This document shows, in pieces, positions 1 to 6,085 of a stretch of 6,324 bases of DNA. The notes under the pieces were generated by a model. The model was not told the origin of the DNA. It made no database searches and was given only the letters and a program-made list of their open reading frames with translations. The stretch comes from Xanthobacteraceae bacterium. GTDB lineage: Bacteria > Pseudomonadota > Alphaproteobacteria > Rhizobiales > Xanthobacteraceae. The DNA is taken from NCBI GenBank assembly GCA_030039105.1, contig JASHQO010000115.1:1-6324 (forward strand), read 5' to 3'. Numbering within the stretch: position 1 is the first letter of the stretch; each line of letters starts with the position of its first letter. The position numbers were made by a program, and so were the translations under genes.

Positions 1-564
1 TTCGATCTCATCGGCATCCCGGCGGCGCCGCGCGGCGTGCCACAGATCGAGGTCACCTTCGATATCGACGCCAACGGCATCGTCAACGTGTCGGCCAAGG
101 ACAAGGGCACCGGCAAGGAGCAGCAGATCCGCATCCAGGCGTCGGGCGGCTTGAGCGAAACCGACATCGACAAGATGGTGAAGGACGCCGAGGCTCACGC
201 CGAGGACGACAAGAAGCGCAAGGCCGCGGTCGAGGCGAAGAACCATGCCGAGGCCCTGGTGCACTCCACCGAGAAGACGCTGGCGGAGCATGGCTCGAAG
301 GTCAGCGACAGCGAGCGCCGCGCCATCGAGAACGCCATGGCGGATCTGAAGGAGGCCTTGAAGGGCACCGATGCCGACGCGATCTCGGCCAAGACCAATG
401 CGTTGGCGCAAGCCTCGATGAAGCTCGGCGAGGCAATGTACAAGCAGGCCGCCGAGCAGCAGCCTGGCGGTGGCGGCGAGGCCGGCGCTGCCGAGGCCAA
501 GAAGGATGACGTCGTCGATGCCGAGTTCACCGAGGTCGACGACGACAAGAAGAAATCCGCTTGA
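1..564 (+). CDS. dnaK: Molecular chaperone DnaK (Hsp70), C-terminal part
   Basis: Partial gene: the frame is open from base 1 and ends at TGA 562-564, giving the last 187 residues of a protein normally near 630-640. DnaK binds exposed hydrophobic peptide segments in the cytoplasm in an ATP-driven cycle with DnaJ and GrpE. Visible are the end of the beta-sandwich substrate-binding domain (FDLIGIPAAPRGVPQIEV, then DIDANGIVNVSAKDKGTGKEQ and the IQASGGLS strand end). The helical lid follows, rich in Lys, Glu and Ala. Next is a short Gly-rich linker (GGGGEAG) and the conserved acidic tail DAEFTEVDDDKK. The ATPase domain lies outside the window. An in-frame GTG at 37 is internal, not a start. A terminator follows at 604-639, and dnaJ is next on the same strand, the usual alphaproteobacterial order. 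Identification is secure. Confidence 0.97.
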   Translation, partial: FDLIGIPAAPRGVPQIEVTFDIDANGIVNVSAKDKGTGKEQQIRIQASGGLSETDIDKMVKDAEAHAEDDKKRKAAVEAKNHAEALVHSTEKTLAEHGSKVSDSERRAIENAMADLKEALKGTDADAISAKTNALAQASMKLGEAMYKQAAEQQPGGGGEAGAAEAKKDDVVDAEFTEVDDDKKKSA

Positions 565-603
565 TCCGGCGAGGCGTTCTATGCCGCATCACCACGTCAC
601 AAC

Positions 604-639
604 CGCACCCCCGCCCGCAAGACGGGGGTGCGTGCTTTT
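604..639 (+). terminator. Rho-independent terminator after dnaK
   Basis: A perfect 10-bp GC-rich stem (CGCACCCCCG at 604-613 pairing with CGGGGGTGCG at 623-632) closes a 9-nt loop and is followed by TGCTTTT. It lies 39 nt after the dnaK stop and 46 nt before the dnaJ start. It therefore probably ends or attenuates dnaK transcripts and lowers dnaJ expression relative to dnaK. The T-run is short, so partial read-through is plausible. Confidence 0.85.
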
Positions 640-685
640 CGTAAAGCGTTCTTCGGCATAATTGGGCATCATCGGGGACGGCATG

Positions 686-1822
686 ATGGCCAAACGCTGC
701 TACTACGAATCGCTCTCGGTCGAACGCACCGCAACCGACGGTGACATCAAGGCCGCCTTTCGCAAGCAGGCGATGCAGTGCCATCCCGACCGCAATCCCG
801 GCGATAAGGAGGCCGAGCACCGCTTCAAGGAGATCAACGAGGCCTACGAGGTTCTCAAGGATCCCGACAAGCGCGCGGCCTATGACCGCTTCGGCCACGC
901 TGCCTTCGAGCACGGCATGAACGGCGGCGGCGCCGGTTTCGGCGCCGACTTCGGCATGGCGTTCACCGACATATTCGAAGGCATATTCGGCATGTCGAGC
1001 GGCCGCGGCCGGGGCTCCGGGCGCGAGCGCGGTGCCGACCTGCGTTACAACATGGACATCACGCTGCGCGAGGCGTTCGCCGGCAAGGCGGCGCAGATCC
1101 GCATCCCGACTTCGGTTACCTGCGAAGCCTGCTCCGGCTCCGGCGCCAAGGCCGGCACCAAGCCGAAGACCTGTCAGATGTGCGGCGGCCACGGCCGCGT
1201 GCGCCAAGCCCAGGGCTTCTTCACGCTCGAGCGCACCTGTCCGAATTGCCAGGGCCGCGGTCAATCGATCGACAGCCCGTGCGGCTCCTGCGGCGGCGCC
1301 GGCCGCGTCACCCGCGAGCGCACCTTGGCGGTGAATATTCCGGCCGGCGTCGAGGACGGCACCCGCATCCGGCTCGCCAACGAGGGCGAGGCCGGCGTGC
1401 GCGGCGGGCCGCCCGGCGATCTCTATATTTTCCTGTCGATCGAGGCGCACCCGTTCTTCCAGCGCGAAGGCGCCGACCTGCACTGCCGCGTCCCGGTCTC
1501 CATGGTGACCGCGGCGACGGGCGGCGACATCGAGGTGCCGACCATCGACGGCAACAAGAGCCGCGTGAAGGTGCCGGAAGGCACCCAATCCGGCCGGCGT
1601 TTCCGCCTGCACGGCAAGGGCATGCCGGTGCTGCGGGCGCGCCAGAGCGGCGACATGTATGTCCAGGTCGTGGTCGAGACGCCGCAAAACCTGACCAAGA
1701 AGCAGCGCGAGCTGCTCGCCGAGTTCGACCGCCTGTCGTCGTCCTCGACACAGCCGGAATCGACGGGATTCCTGGGCAAGGTCAAGGACTTCCTCGACGG
1801 TCTGGGCACCCGCACGAATTGA
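686..1822 (+). CDS. dnaJ: Co-chaperone DnaJ (Hsp40, type I)
   Basis: 378 residues, the usual length for the family. DnaJ delivers unfolded substrates to DnaK and stimulates its ATPase. Domains are in canonical order. The J-domain spans about residues 5-70 with the HPD triad at 33-35. A Gly/Phe-rich stretch covers about 77-103. Four zinc-binding CxxCxGxG motifs start at C146 (CEACSGSG), C163 (CQMCGGHG), C185 (CPNCQGRG) and C199 (CGSCGGAG), and the C-terminal substrate-binding domain follows. All motifs are intact, so the protein should be functional. I chose ATG 686 (MAKRCYYE) because GGGGA at 674-678 sits 7 nt upstream. ATG 683 is directly adjacent and possible, while a TTG at 662 would add an atypical tail. 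dnaK lies upstream across a terminator, and pmtA follows after 95 bp. Confidence 0.97.
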   Translation: MAKRCYYESLSVERTATDGDIKAAFRKQAMQCHPDRNPGDKEAEHRFKEINEAYEVLKDPDKRAAYDRFGHAAFEHGMNGGGAGFGADFGMAFTDIFEGIFGMSSGRGRGSGRERGADLRYNMDITLREAFAGKAAQIRIPTSVTCEACSGSGAKAGTKPKTCQMCGGHGRVRQAQGFFTLERTCPNCQGRGQSIDSPCGSCGGAGRVTRERTLAVNIPAGVEDGTRIRLANEGEAGVRGGPPGDLYIFLSIEAHPFFQREGADLHCRVPVSMVTAATGGDIEVPTIDGNKSRVKVPEGTQSGRRFRLHGKGMPVLRARQSGDMYVQVVVETPQNLTKKQRELLAEFDRLSSSSTQPESTGFLGKVKDFLDGLGTRTN

Positions 1823-1917
1823 TCCGAAGCGGCTTGCGGTGCGGCCGGTTCGCTGCCGCGCTGGCCTTTGCCGCACGAATGTTTTAAAAACGCCAAGATT
1901 TTGTCGCGTGGGATGCT

Positions 1918-2670
1918 ATGCCGCTGCCGGCCCTGCAAAAGTTCGAACGGAAAATCGAGCGGCAGATTCGTCTCCTCGAGCTCAGCAAGATCATCATCGA
2001 GCGCAAGATCGATCGCCAGATCCGGCTGTTCGAGCAGAGGCGCGACAGCATCGGCAAGAAGATCGAGACCCAGATCCGCCAGTTCGAGCGCAAACGCGGC
2101 ATCCGGCTCGACGACGAGGTGCATTTCATCCGCTCCTGGATCGAGCGGCCGCTCTCGATCGGCGCGGTGACGCCATCGGGCAGGAACTTGGCGCGTACCA
2201 TGGCGCGCTACGTCGACCCGAACAGCGACGGACCGGTGGTCGAGCTCGGCCCCGGCACCGGGCCGGTGACCGAGGCGCTGGTCGAGGCCGGCGTCGATCC
2301 GGCCCGTCTGGTCCTGGTCGAGTTCAATCCCGGCTTCTGCCGCATCCTGCGCACGCGCTATCCCGAGGCAACGCTGGTGCAGGGCGACGCCTATAGCCTG
2401 CGCCGCCTGCTCGAGGCGCTCTTGATCCAGCCGGCCGCCGCGGTGGTGTCCGGCCTGCCGCTCGTCACCAAGCCGATCCGCGAGCGCTGGCGGCTGGTGC
2501 GCGACGCCTTCGACCTGATGGTGCCCGGTGCGCCGTTCGTGCAGTTCACCTATTCGGTGGCGTCGCCGCTGCCGAAGCGGCTCGGCGGGTTCTCGGCCGA
2601 AGCCTCGGAGCGGATCTGGATGAACATCCCGCCGGCGCGGGTATGGATTTATCGGAAGGCGCAGGACTGA
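1918..2670 (+). CDS. pmtA: PmtA-type phospholipid N-methyltransferase with repetitive N-terminal helix
   Basis: 250 residues. The family uses S-adenosylmethionine to methylate phosphatidylethanolamine stepwise to phosphatidylcholine at the inner face of the cytoplasmic membrane. The class I methyltransferase core starts near residue 67 (EVHFIRSWIERPLSIGAVTP). The SAM-binding loop is E109-LGPGTG-115, an acidic E135 follows strand 2 (LVLVEFNP), GDA is at 156-158, and the S178-GLPL motif matches the family. There is no signal peptide. Residues 1-65 are an extra Lys/Arg/Ile-rich segment with an 18-residue repeat, longer than the short N-terminal helix I recall for Agrobacterium PmtA. ATG 1918 is the first start after an in-frame TAA at 1885, and GGGA at 1910-1913 is a modest ribosome site. 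The sequence resembles S-type PmtA. Substrate is inferred from family, and a related lipid or rRNA methylase role is less likely. Confidence 0.85.
   Translation: MPLPALQKFERKIERQIRLLELSKIIIERKIDRQIRLFEQRRDSIGKKIETQIRQFERKRGIRLDDEVHFIRSWIERPLSIGAVTPSGRNLARTMARYVDPNSDGPVVELGPGTGPVTEALVEAGVDPARLVLVEFNPGFCRILRTRYPEATLVQGDAYSLRRLLEALLIQPAAAVVSGLPLVTKPIRERWRLVRDAFDLMVPGAPFVQFTYSVASPLPKRLGGFSAEASERIWMNIPPARVWIYRKAQD
1948..2109 (+). repeat. Three 54-bp (18-codon) coding repeats in the PmtA N-terminus
   Basis: Three units begin at 1948, 2002 and 2056, each exactly 54 bp. The core peptides are RKIERQIRLLE (residues 11-21), RKIDRQIRLFE (29-39) and KKIETQIRQFE (47-57). Cores 1 and 2 agree at 9 of 11 residues, yet 6 of their 8 nucleotide differences are synonymous. 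This points to an old duplication kept at protein level rather than recent DNA slippage. Confidence 0.85.
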
Positions 2671-2723
2671 GGACAGACGACAGATAGGCGGTTATGCTTT
2701 TCCGTCATCTGTCGTCTGTCCTC
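2669..2723. repeat. Perfect 17-bp inverted repeat between pmtA and FMN reductase
   Basis: GAGGACAGACGACAGAT (2669-2685) and its exact complement (2707-2723) enclose a 21-nt loop. The left arm starts inside the pmtA TGA, and the right arm ends 2 nt before the ATG at 2726. Each arm holds two tandem GACAGAY heptamers. There is no T-run after the right arm, so it is not a standard terminator in either direction. It could be an RNA hairpin controlling the junction, an operator, or a dispersed palindromic element. Confidence 0.85.
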
Positions 2724-2725
2724 CG

Positions 2726-3301
2726 ATGCCCAAAATCCTGGTGATCCCCGGCTCGCTGCGCACCGGCTCGCACAATGTGCGGCTCGCCGCGCTGGTGGTG
2801 AAGGAGTTCCTGCTCGCCGAGGCAGATGTCACCCGCATCTCGCTCGCCGATTATCCGCTGCCGCTCTACGACGGCGATCTCGAAGCGAAATCCGGCCCGC
2901 TGCCCAACGCCGTGCGGCTCAAAAGAATGTTCGCCGTGCATCAGGGCGTGTTCATCGTAACGCCGGAATACAACGCCTCGGTGCCGCCGCTGCTGAAGAA
3001 CACCATCGACTGGATGTCGCGGGTGCGCGACCGCGGCGAGGCGCCGCTCGCCGTCTTCAAGCGCCGCGCCTTCGCGCTCGGCGCGGCGTCGCCCGGCCCG
3101 TTCGGCGGCATGCGTTCGCTGCTGGCGCTGCGCCAGGTGCTGGAGATCGGCTGCGGCGCGCTGGTGATCCCCGAGCAGGTCGCGGTGCCCCGCGCCGAGC
3201 AGGCGTTTGACGACATGGACAATCTGCGGGATGAGCAGGTGGCGGCAACGCTGCGCGCCGCGGTACGGGCGCTGATCGAAGCCGCGCAACGGATAGAGTG
3301 A
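2726..3301 (+). CDS. NADPH-dependent FMN reductase / quinone reductase family protein
   Basis: 191 residues, typical for this flavodoxin-fold family of cytoplasmic flavoenzymes that reduce FMN, quinones, azo compounds or metal ions with NAD(P)H. The FMN phosphate loop is PGSLRTGSHN (residues 8-17) after the first beta strand. P80-EYN-83 followed by PPLLKNTIDW (87-96) is the second signature, and a Gly/Pro-rich SPGPFGG loop near residues 118-125 contacts the flavin. The physiological substrate cannot be read from sequence. ATG 2726 gives the family's usual N-terminus (MPKILVIPGS), but no Shine-Dalgarno is visible; the bases just before it are CTGTCCTCCG, the right arm of the 17-bp inverted repeat. 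The stop is 16 bp before pyrF, so the two are probably cotranscribed, although their functions are unrelated. Confidence 0.9.
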   Translation: MPKILVIPGSLRTGSHNVRLAALVVKEFLLAEADVTRISLADYPLPLYDGDLEAKSGPLPNAVRLKRMFAVHQGVFIVTPEYNASVPPLLKNTIDWMSRVRDRGEAPLAVFKRRAFALGAASPGPFGGMRSLLALRQVLEIGCGALVIPEQVAVPRAEQAFDDMDNLRDEQVAATLRAAVRALIEAAQRIE

Positions 3302-3317
3302 ACGGAGCGCCGGAACG

Positions 3318-4016
3318 ATGCCATTGCAGCCACGCGATCGCTTGATCGTCGCGCTCGATGTCTCCTCGGTTGCGGAGGCGCAAGTGCTCGTCGCGCGGCT
3401 TGGCGACACGGTGTCGTTTTACAAGATCGGCTACCAGCTCGCCTATGCGGGCGGCCTCGCCTACGTGGCAACCCTGGTGGGCACCGGCAAGCGCGTGTTT
3501 CTCGACCTGAAGCTTCACGACATTGGCCACACCGTGGCGCAAGGCGTCAAAAGCGTGGCCAAAAGCGGCGCCAGCTTCTTGACAGTGCACGGCTATCCGC
3601 AAACCATGAAGGCTGCGGCCGAGGCGCGCGAAGGTAATCTGCGCATCCTCGCCGTCACGGTGCTGACTTCCTACAACGATGCCGATCTCGCCGCTGCCGG
3701 CTACGACGCTGGCGTAGCCGAACTCGTCATCGAGCGCGCCGCGCAAGCGCGCAACATCGGCATCGACGGCGTCGTCTGTTCGGCGGAGGAAGCAGTAAAA
3801 ATTCGCGGCATCGTCGGCAGCGAATTGGCGCTGGTCACGCCCGGTATCCGCCCCGCCGGCGCCGCGATCGGCGACCAGAAACGCGTCATGACGCCGGCGT
3901 CCGCCATCGCGGCGGGCTCCGATTATCTCGTAGTCGGGCGGCCGATCATCGCCGCCGCCGATCCGAAGGCCGCGGCCGAAGCGATCGTTGCGGAAATTTC
4001 CAGCGTGAAAGGCTGA
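3318..4016 (+). CDS. pyrF: Orotidine 5'-phosphate decarboxylase
   Basis: 232 residues, normal length. It decarboxylates OMP to UMP, the last step of de novo pyrimidine synthesis, as a cytoplasmic TIM-barrel dimer. The catalytic tetrad is intact: K36 (FYKIG), then D63, K65 and D68 in FLDLKLHDIGHTV, with the expected 27-residue spacing from K36 to D63. D14 in the first strand (IVALDV) contacts the ribose. VTPGIRPAGA and the C-terminal DYLVVGRPI strand provide phosphate binding. H71 stands where Asn is common, at a position that varies in the family. ATG 3318 gives the expected MPLQPRDRLIVALD start, with GGAG at 3304-3307 upstream. It sits 16 bp after the FMN reductase and 142 bp before dapB. 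Confidence 0.97.
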   Translation: MPLQPRDRLIVALDVSSVAEAQVLVARLGDTVSFYKIGYQLAYAGGLAYVATLVGTGKRVFLDLKLHDIGHTVAQGVKSVAKSGASFLTVHGYPQTMKAAAEAREGNLRILAVTVLTSYNDADLAAAGYDAGVAELVIERAAQARNIGIDGVVCSAEEAVKIRGIVGSELALVTPGIRPAGAAIGDQKRVMTPASAIAAGSDYLVVGRPIIAAADPKAAAEAIVAEISSVKG

Positions 4017-4045
4017 AGGGACAGCGGTCGTGGCAAAAGGCTGCC

Positions 4046-4066
4046 GCATCGTCATTGCGACGATGC
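4046..4066. other. Small hairpin in the pyrF-dapB gap
   Basis: GCATCGTC (4046-4053) and GACGATGC (4059-4066) form a perfect 8-bp stem with a 5-nt loop, 29 nt after the pyrF stop. No T-run follows, so a Rho-independent terminator is doubtful. It may protect the 3' end of the pyrF transcript. Confidence 0.5.
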
Positions 4067-4107
4067 TGCGAGGCCCCAACCCCTTCATCATGTCCTTCTC
4101 CTCTGCG

Positions 4108-4136
4108 TTGCTGACCCAGCCGCGCCCCGCTATACC
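4108..4136 (+). promoter_or_regulatory. Candidate sigma-70-type promoter for dapB
   Basis: TTGCTG (4108-4113) and TATACC (4131-4136) are separated by exactly 17 bp, in a 142-bp gap just upstream of dapB. Transcription would begin near 4143, giving a leader of about 16 nt that still contains the GGGAG ribosome site at 4146-4150. This is a match by eye in GC-rich DNA, so moderate confidence. Confidence 0.45.
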
Positions 4137-4158
4137 GGCCGCGACGGGAGACAAGACC

Positions 4159-4980
4159 ATGGCCGACGGTGACATGCGGGTGGTGATTGCCGGCGCCGGC
4201 GGGCGCATGGGGCGCACGCTCATTCACGCCATTGCCGCCACCAAGGGTCTGACGCTGGCCGGCGCCGTCGATGCGCCGGGCTCCGCCGCGATCGGCCGCG
4301 ACGCCGGCGAGCTCGCCGGCCTCGGCCCGAACGGCGTCAAGGTGGTGAGCGATGTCGCGCCGCTGTTGAAGCAAGCCGACGGGTTGGTCGAGTTCACCAT
4401 CCCAGCGGCGACGCTCGCCTTCGTCGAGCTGACCGCCGCCGCCGGCCTGGTCCATGTCATCGGCACCACCGGCCATGACGAGGAGGCGGACGCCATTATT
4501 GCCGCAGCCGCCAAGCGCGCCACCATCGTCAAATCCGGCAACATGAGCCTCGGCGTCAATCTGCTCGCCGCCTTGGTCAAGCGCGTGGCGCAGACGCTCG
4601 ACGACGACTACGACATCGAAATCTTCGAGATGCATCACAACAGGAAGATCGACGCGCCGTCCGGCACCGCGCTGATGCTCGGCCGCGCCGCCGCCGCGGG
4701 CCGCGGCATCGATCTTAACCGGCACTCCGCGCGCGGTCGCGACGGCATGACCGGTACGCGCCGCAAGGGCGACATCGGCTTCGCCTCGCTGCGCGGCGGC
4801 ACCGTGGTCGGCGAGCACGAGGTGATCTTCGCCGGCCCGGCCGAGCGCATCGAGCTCATCCACCGCGCCGAGGACCGCCTGATCTTCGCTCGCGGCGCGC
4901 TGCATGCGGCACTGTGGGCGCGCGGCAAAAAGCCCGGGCTTTATTCCATGGCCGACGTGTTGGGCCTCGGCGACATGTGA
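4159..4980 (+). CDS. dapB: 4-hydroxy-tetrahydrodipicolinate reductase
   Basis: 273 residues, the same as E. coli DapB. It reduces 4-hydroxy-tetrahydrodipicolinate with NAD(P)H on the route to diaminopimelate (cell wall) and lysine. The N-terminal Rossmann loop is GAGGRMG (residues 12-18), and GTTGH is at 102-106. The catalytic signature is E157-MHHNRKIDAPSGTA, with H159, H160 and K163 at the E. coli positions. The C-terminal dimerisation end is PGLYSMADVLGL. I chose ATG 4159 because GGGAG (4146-4150) precedes it by 8 nt and the Rossmann strand follows at once. The frame is open upstream to 4030, but that 43-residue extension lies across the likely promoter and is probably untranslated. A 64-codon membrane protein gene follows after 14 bp. 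Confidence 0.97.
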   Translation: MADGDMRVVIAGAGGRMGRTLIHAIAATKGLTLAGAVDAPGSAAIGRDAGELAGLGPNGVKVVSDVAPLLKQADGLVEFTIPAATLAFVELTAAAGLVHVIGTTGHDEEADAIIAAAAKRATIVKSGNMSLGVNLLAALVKRVAQTLDDDYDIEIFEMHHNRKIDAPSGTALMLGRAAAAGRGIDLNRHSARGRDGMTGTRRKGDIGFASLRGGTVVGEHEVIFAGPAERIELIHRAEDRLIFARGALHAALWARGKKPGLYSMADVLGLGDM

Positions 4981-4994
4981 AGCGGAGGGCGGCG

Positions 4995-5189
4995 ATGTCG
5001 CCGCGATTGCTGATCTACGTGCTGCTCGCCGCCGGCTTCGCCGGCCTGATCGGCGCTCACGAAATTGCCGGCACCGACGAGAACGCCGACATGACCGCGC
5101 CGTTCCTGCTCGCCGGCGCCGGCACGCTGGCCTTCATCGTCGCCGGCGTCATGGCATTCCGCGTGCTGCGCGGCGGCGGCTGGCGGTAG
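4995..5189 (+). CDS. Small two-helix membrane protein of unknown function
   Basis: 64 residues, starting 14 bp after dapB with a strong GGAGGG ribosome site (4984-4989) placed 5 nt before ATG. This supports translation and cotranscription with dapB. Residues 4-24 (RLLIYVLLAAGFAGLIGAHEI) and about 37-58 (FLLAGAGTLAFIVAGVMAFRVL) are hydrophobic helices joined by an acidic loop (GTDENADM). With Arg at position 4 and Arg residues after helix 2 (RVLRGGGWR), a hairpin with both ends in the cytoplasm is likely. I do not recognise a family. It has no link to lysine synthesis that I can see, so adjacency to dapB may reflect only shared transcription. Antisense and alternative frames here look like shadows. 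The stop TAG lies 3 nt before a REP-like element. Confidence 0.75.
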   Translation: MSPRLLIYVLLAAGFAGLIGAHEIAGTDENADMTAPFLLAGAGTLAFIVAGVMAFRVLRGGGWR

Positions 5190-5192
5190 CAG

Positions 5193-5230
5193 GTAGCCTG
5201 CATGCGCCAACGGGCCCGGCGACATGCGGG
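5193..5230 (+). repeat. REP-like element A (GCAT stem, expanded loop)
   Basis: GTAG (5193-5196) heads a stem CCTGCAT (5197-5203) / ATGCGGG (5224-5230), seven pairs including one G-T. The 20-nt loop ends in GCGAC, like the 12-nt loop of the element at 6055, but carries an extra 8-nt palindrome CGGGCCCG (5211-5218). GTAG begins 3 nt after the stop of the small membrane protein gene. Confidence 0.65.
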
Positions 5231-5246
5231 GCGGGCGGAGTCTGAA

Positions 5247-5276
5247 CCCGGATATCGCTTCGCTTATCCGGGCTAC
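5247..5276 (-). repeat. REP-like element B (GGAT stem)
   Basis: Read on the minus strand: GTAG, then CCCGGATA / TATCCGGG, an 8-bp perfect stem, around a loop containing AGCGAAGCGA. It faces element A across 16 bp, forming an inverted pair between two convergent genes. GTAG begins 3 nt after the GST stop codon on the minus strand. No T-run follows, so it may act as a 3'-end stabiliser rather than a terminator. Confidence 0.8.
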
Positions 5277-5279
5277 ATA

Positions 5280-5972
5280 TCACTCCGCCGCCACCGCCAC
5301 ATCGGCGATGAATTGCGACGCATAAACCTTGCGGCGCTTCAGGTTGGCCCGGTACATCGCCTCGAACTCGGCTTCCGGGAACGAGTGGGTCGAAGGCCGC
5401 GCCAACAGCGCGTCGGCCCAGGCCTTGAGCCGCGGGAATTTTTCGATTGTGCCGAGCGGCTTGACGCGATCGAGGAAACGGTAGCGCTGCAGGAACGGCG
5501 CATAGGCGGCATCGACCAGCGAATATTTGGCGCCATTGAAGAACGGCCCGGCGCCCTGCTTCTCCAGCGCCCGCTCGATCTGGCCGAACGCCGCCGGGAT
5601 TTTCTCGGCCGCCGCCGCGTAGGCCACTTCGTCCGCCGCATAGCCGGTCGCCGTCACCGCGCTCGCAAAGGTCGGCACGTAGTCGGTCCAGGCACGGTTG
5701 ACCGCGCGCTCGACCGGATCGTCGGGATGCAGCCGCGGCGCAATCGTTTCGTCGAGATATTCGGCAATCGCACTCGACTCGAACAGCGACACCTTTTCGT
5801 CGATGCGCAGCACCGGCACCTTCTTGTGCGGCGAGATGGCGAGGAACCAGTCGGGGCGATTGTCCGGCTCGATGTGGCGAAACTCGAACGGGATGTTTTT
5901 CTCGCGCAGCACGATTGCCGCGCGCTGCACCCAGGGGCAGGTCTTGAAGCTTACCAACAGATATTTCGCCAT
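5280..5972 (-). CDS. Glutathione S-transferase family protein (cysteine type)
   Basis: 230 residues. The N-terminal thioredoxin-fold domain carries C12-P-W-V-Q, a Cys active site as in omega-like GSTs. Such enzymes usually perform thiol transfer or glutathionyl reduction rather than classic conjugation. The cis-proline of the glutathione site is V52-P53 (KKVPVL), and E65-S66 (LFESSAIAEYLDE) binds the gamma-glutamyl end. The all-helical C-terminal domain contains the conserved capping motif YSLVDAAYAPFLQR. There is no signal peptide, so it is cytoplasmic. ATG 5972 is preceded on the minus strand by GAGGA about 4 nt upstream. The gene is convergent with the dapB operon, and an inverted pair of REP-like elements lies on each side of it. 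The substrate is unknown. Confidence 0.92.
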   Translation of the reverse strand: MAKYLLVSFKTCPWVQRAAIVLREKNIPFEFRHIEPDNRPDWFLAISPHKKVPVLRIDEKVSLFESSAIAEYLDETIAPRLHPDDPVERAVNRAWTDYVPTFASAVTATGYAADEVAYAAAAEKIPAAFGQIERALEKQGAGPFFNGAKYSLVDAAYAPFLQRYRFLDRVKPLGTIEKFPRLKAWADALLARPSTHSFPEAEFEAMYRANLKRRKVYASQFIADVAVAAE

Positions 5973-6035
5973 GATGTCCTCGCCGAATTGGCCGTTCGAC
6001 GAAGAAATCTATTGCAATTTGCGCTGACTGTCATG

Positions 6036-6050
6036 CCCGCGAAGGGCGGG
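6036..6050. repeat. Short palindrome upstream of GST
   Basis: CCCGC (6036-6040) and GCGGG (6046-6050) form a 5-bp stem with a 5-nt loop, 5 nt before the GTAG of the element at 6055. It looks like a worn copy of a second intergenic palindrome family. That is an impression only. Confidence 0.35.
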
Positions 6051-6054
6051 ACGT

Positions 6055-6084
6055 GTAGCCCGCATGAGCGAAGCGACATGCGGG
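6055..6084 (+). repeat. REP-like element C (GCAT stem)
   Basis: GTAG (6055-6058), stem CCCGCAT (6059-6065) / ATGCGGG (6078-6084), loop GAGCGAAGCGAC. The pairing extends outward through TAG/CTA to 10 bp (6056-6065 with 6078-6087). Compared with elements B and D, the fifth stem base is C instead of G with a matching change on the other arm, so pairing is conserved. This copy does not follow a gene on its own strand; it lies upstream of GST. Confidence 0.8.
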
Positions 6085-6085
6085 C

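Noticed and set aside
657..662. CATAAT, a -10-like hexamer before dnaJ
   Set aside because: No acceptable -35 box at 16-18 bp (the region is the terminator stem and T-run), and no clear heat-shock sigma factor consensus, so not called as a promoter.
662..685. TTG start adding residues to DnaJ
   Set aside because: ATG 686 has a GGGGA site at good spacing and gives the normal family N-terminus.
527..1876. 449-codon open frame on the minus strand across dnaJ
   Set aside because: It is antisense to an intact, motif-complete dnaJ. The product is an Arg/Ala/Gly-rich composition without domains, the usual shadow of GC-rich codon bias.
1823..1917. Possible promoter or terminator between dnaJ and pmtA
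   Set aside because: GTTTTAAAAAC at 1881-1891 is AT-rich and nearly palindromic, but no -35/-10 pair at proper spacing and no stem with a T-run could be placed.
1868..2170. 100-codon frame starting before pmtA on the plus strand
   Set aside because: It is out of frame with pmtA, overlaps its repeat region and gives a Ser/Arg-rich product without domains. A shadow.
4030..4158. Upstream extension of dapB by 43 codons
   Set aside because: The Rossmann strand and length match a start at 4159, which has GGGAG 8 nt upstream. The extension spans the likely promoter and has no family resemblance.
3057..4223. 388-codon minus-strand frame across FMN reductase and pyrF
   Set aside because: Antisense to two genes with intact catalytic motifs, with no recognisable domain.
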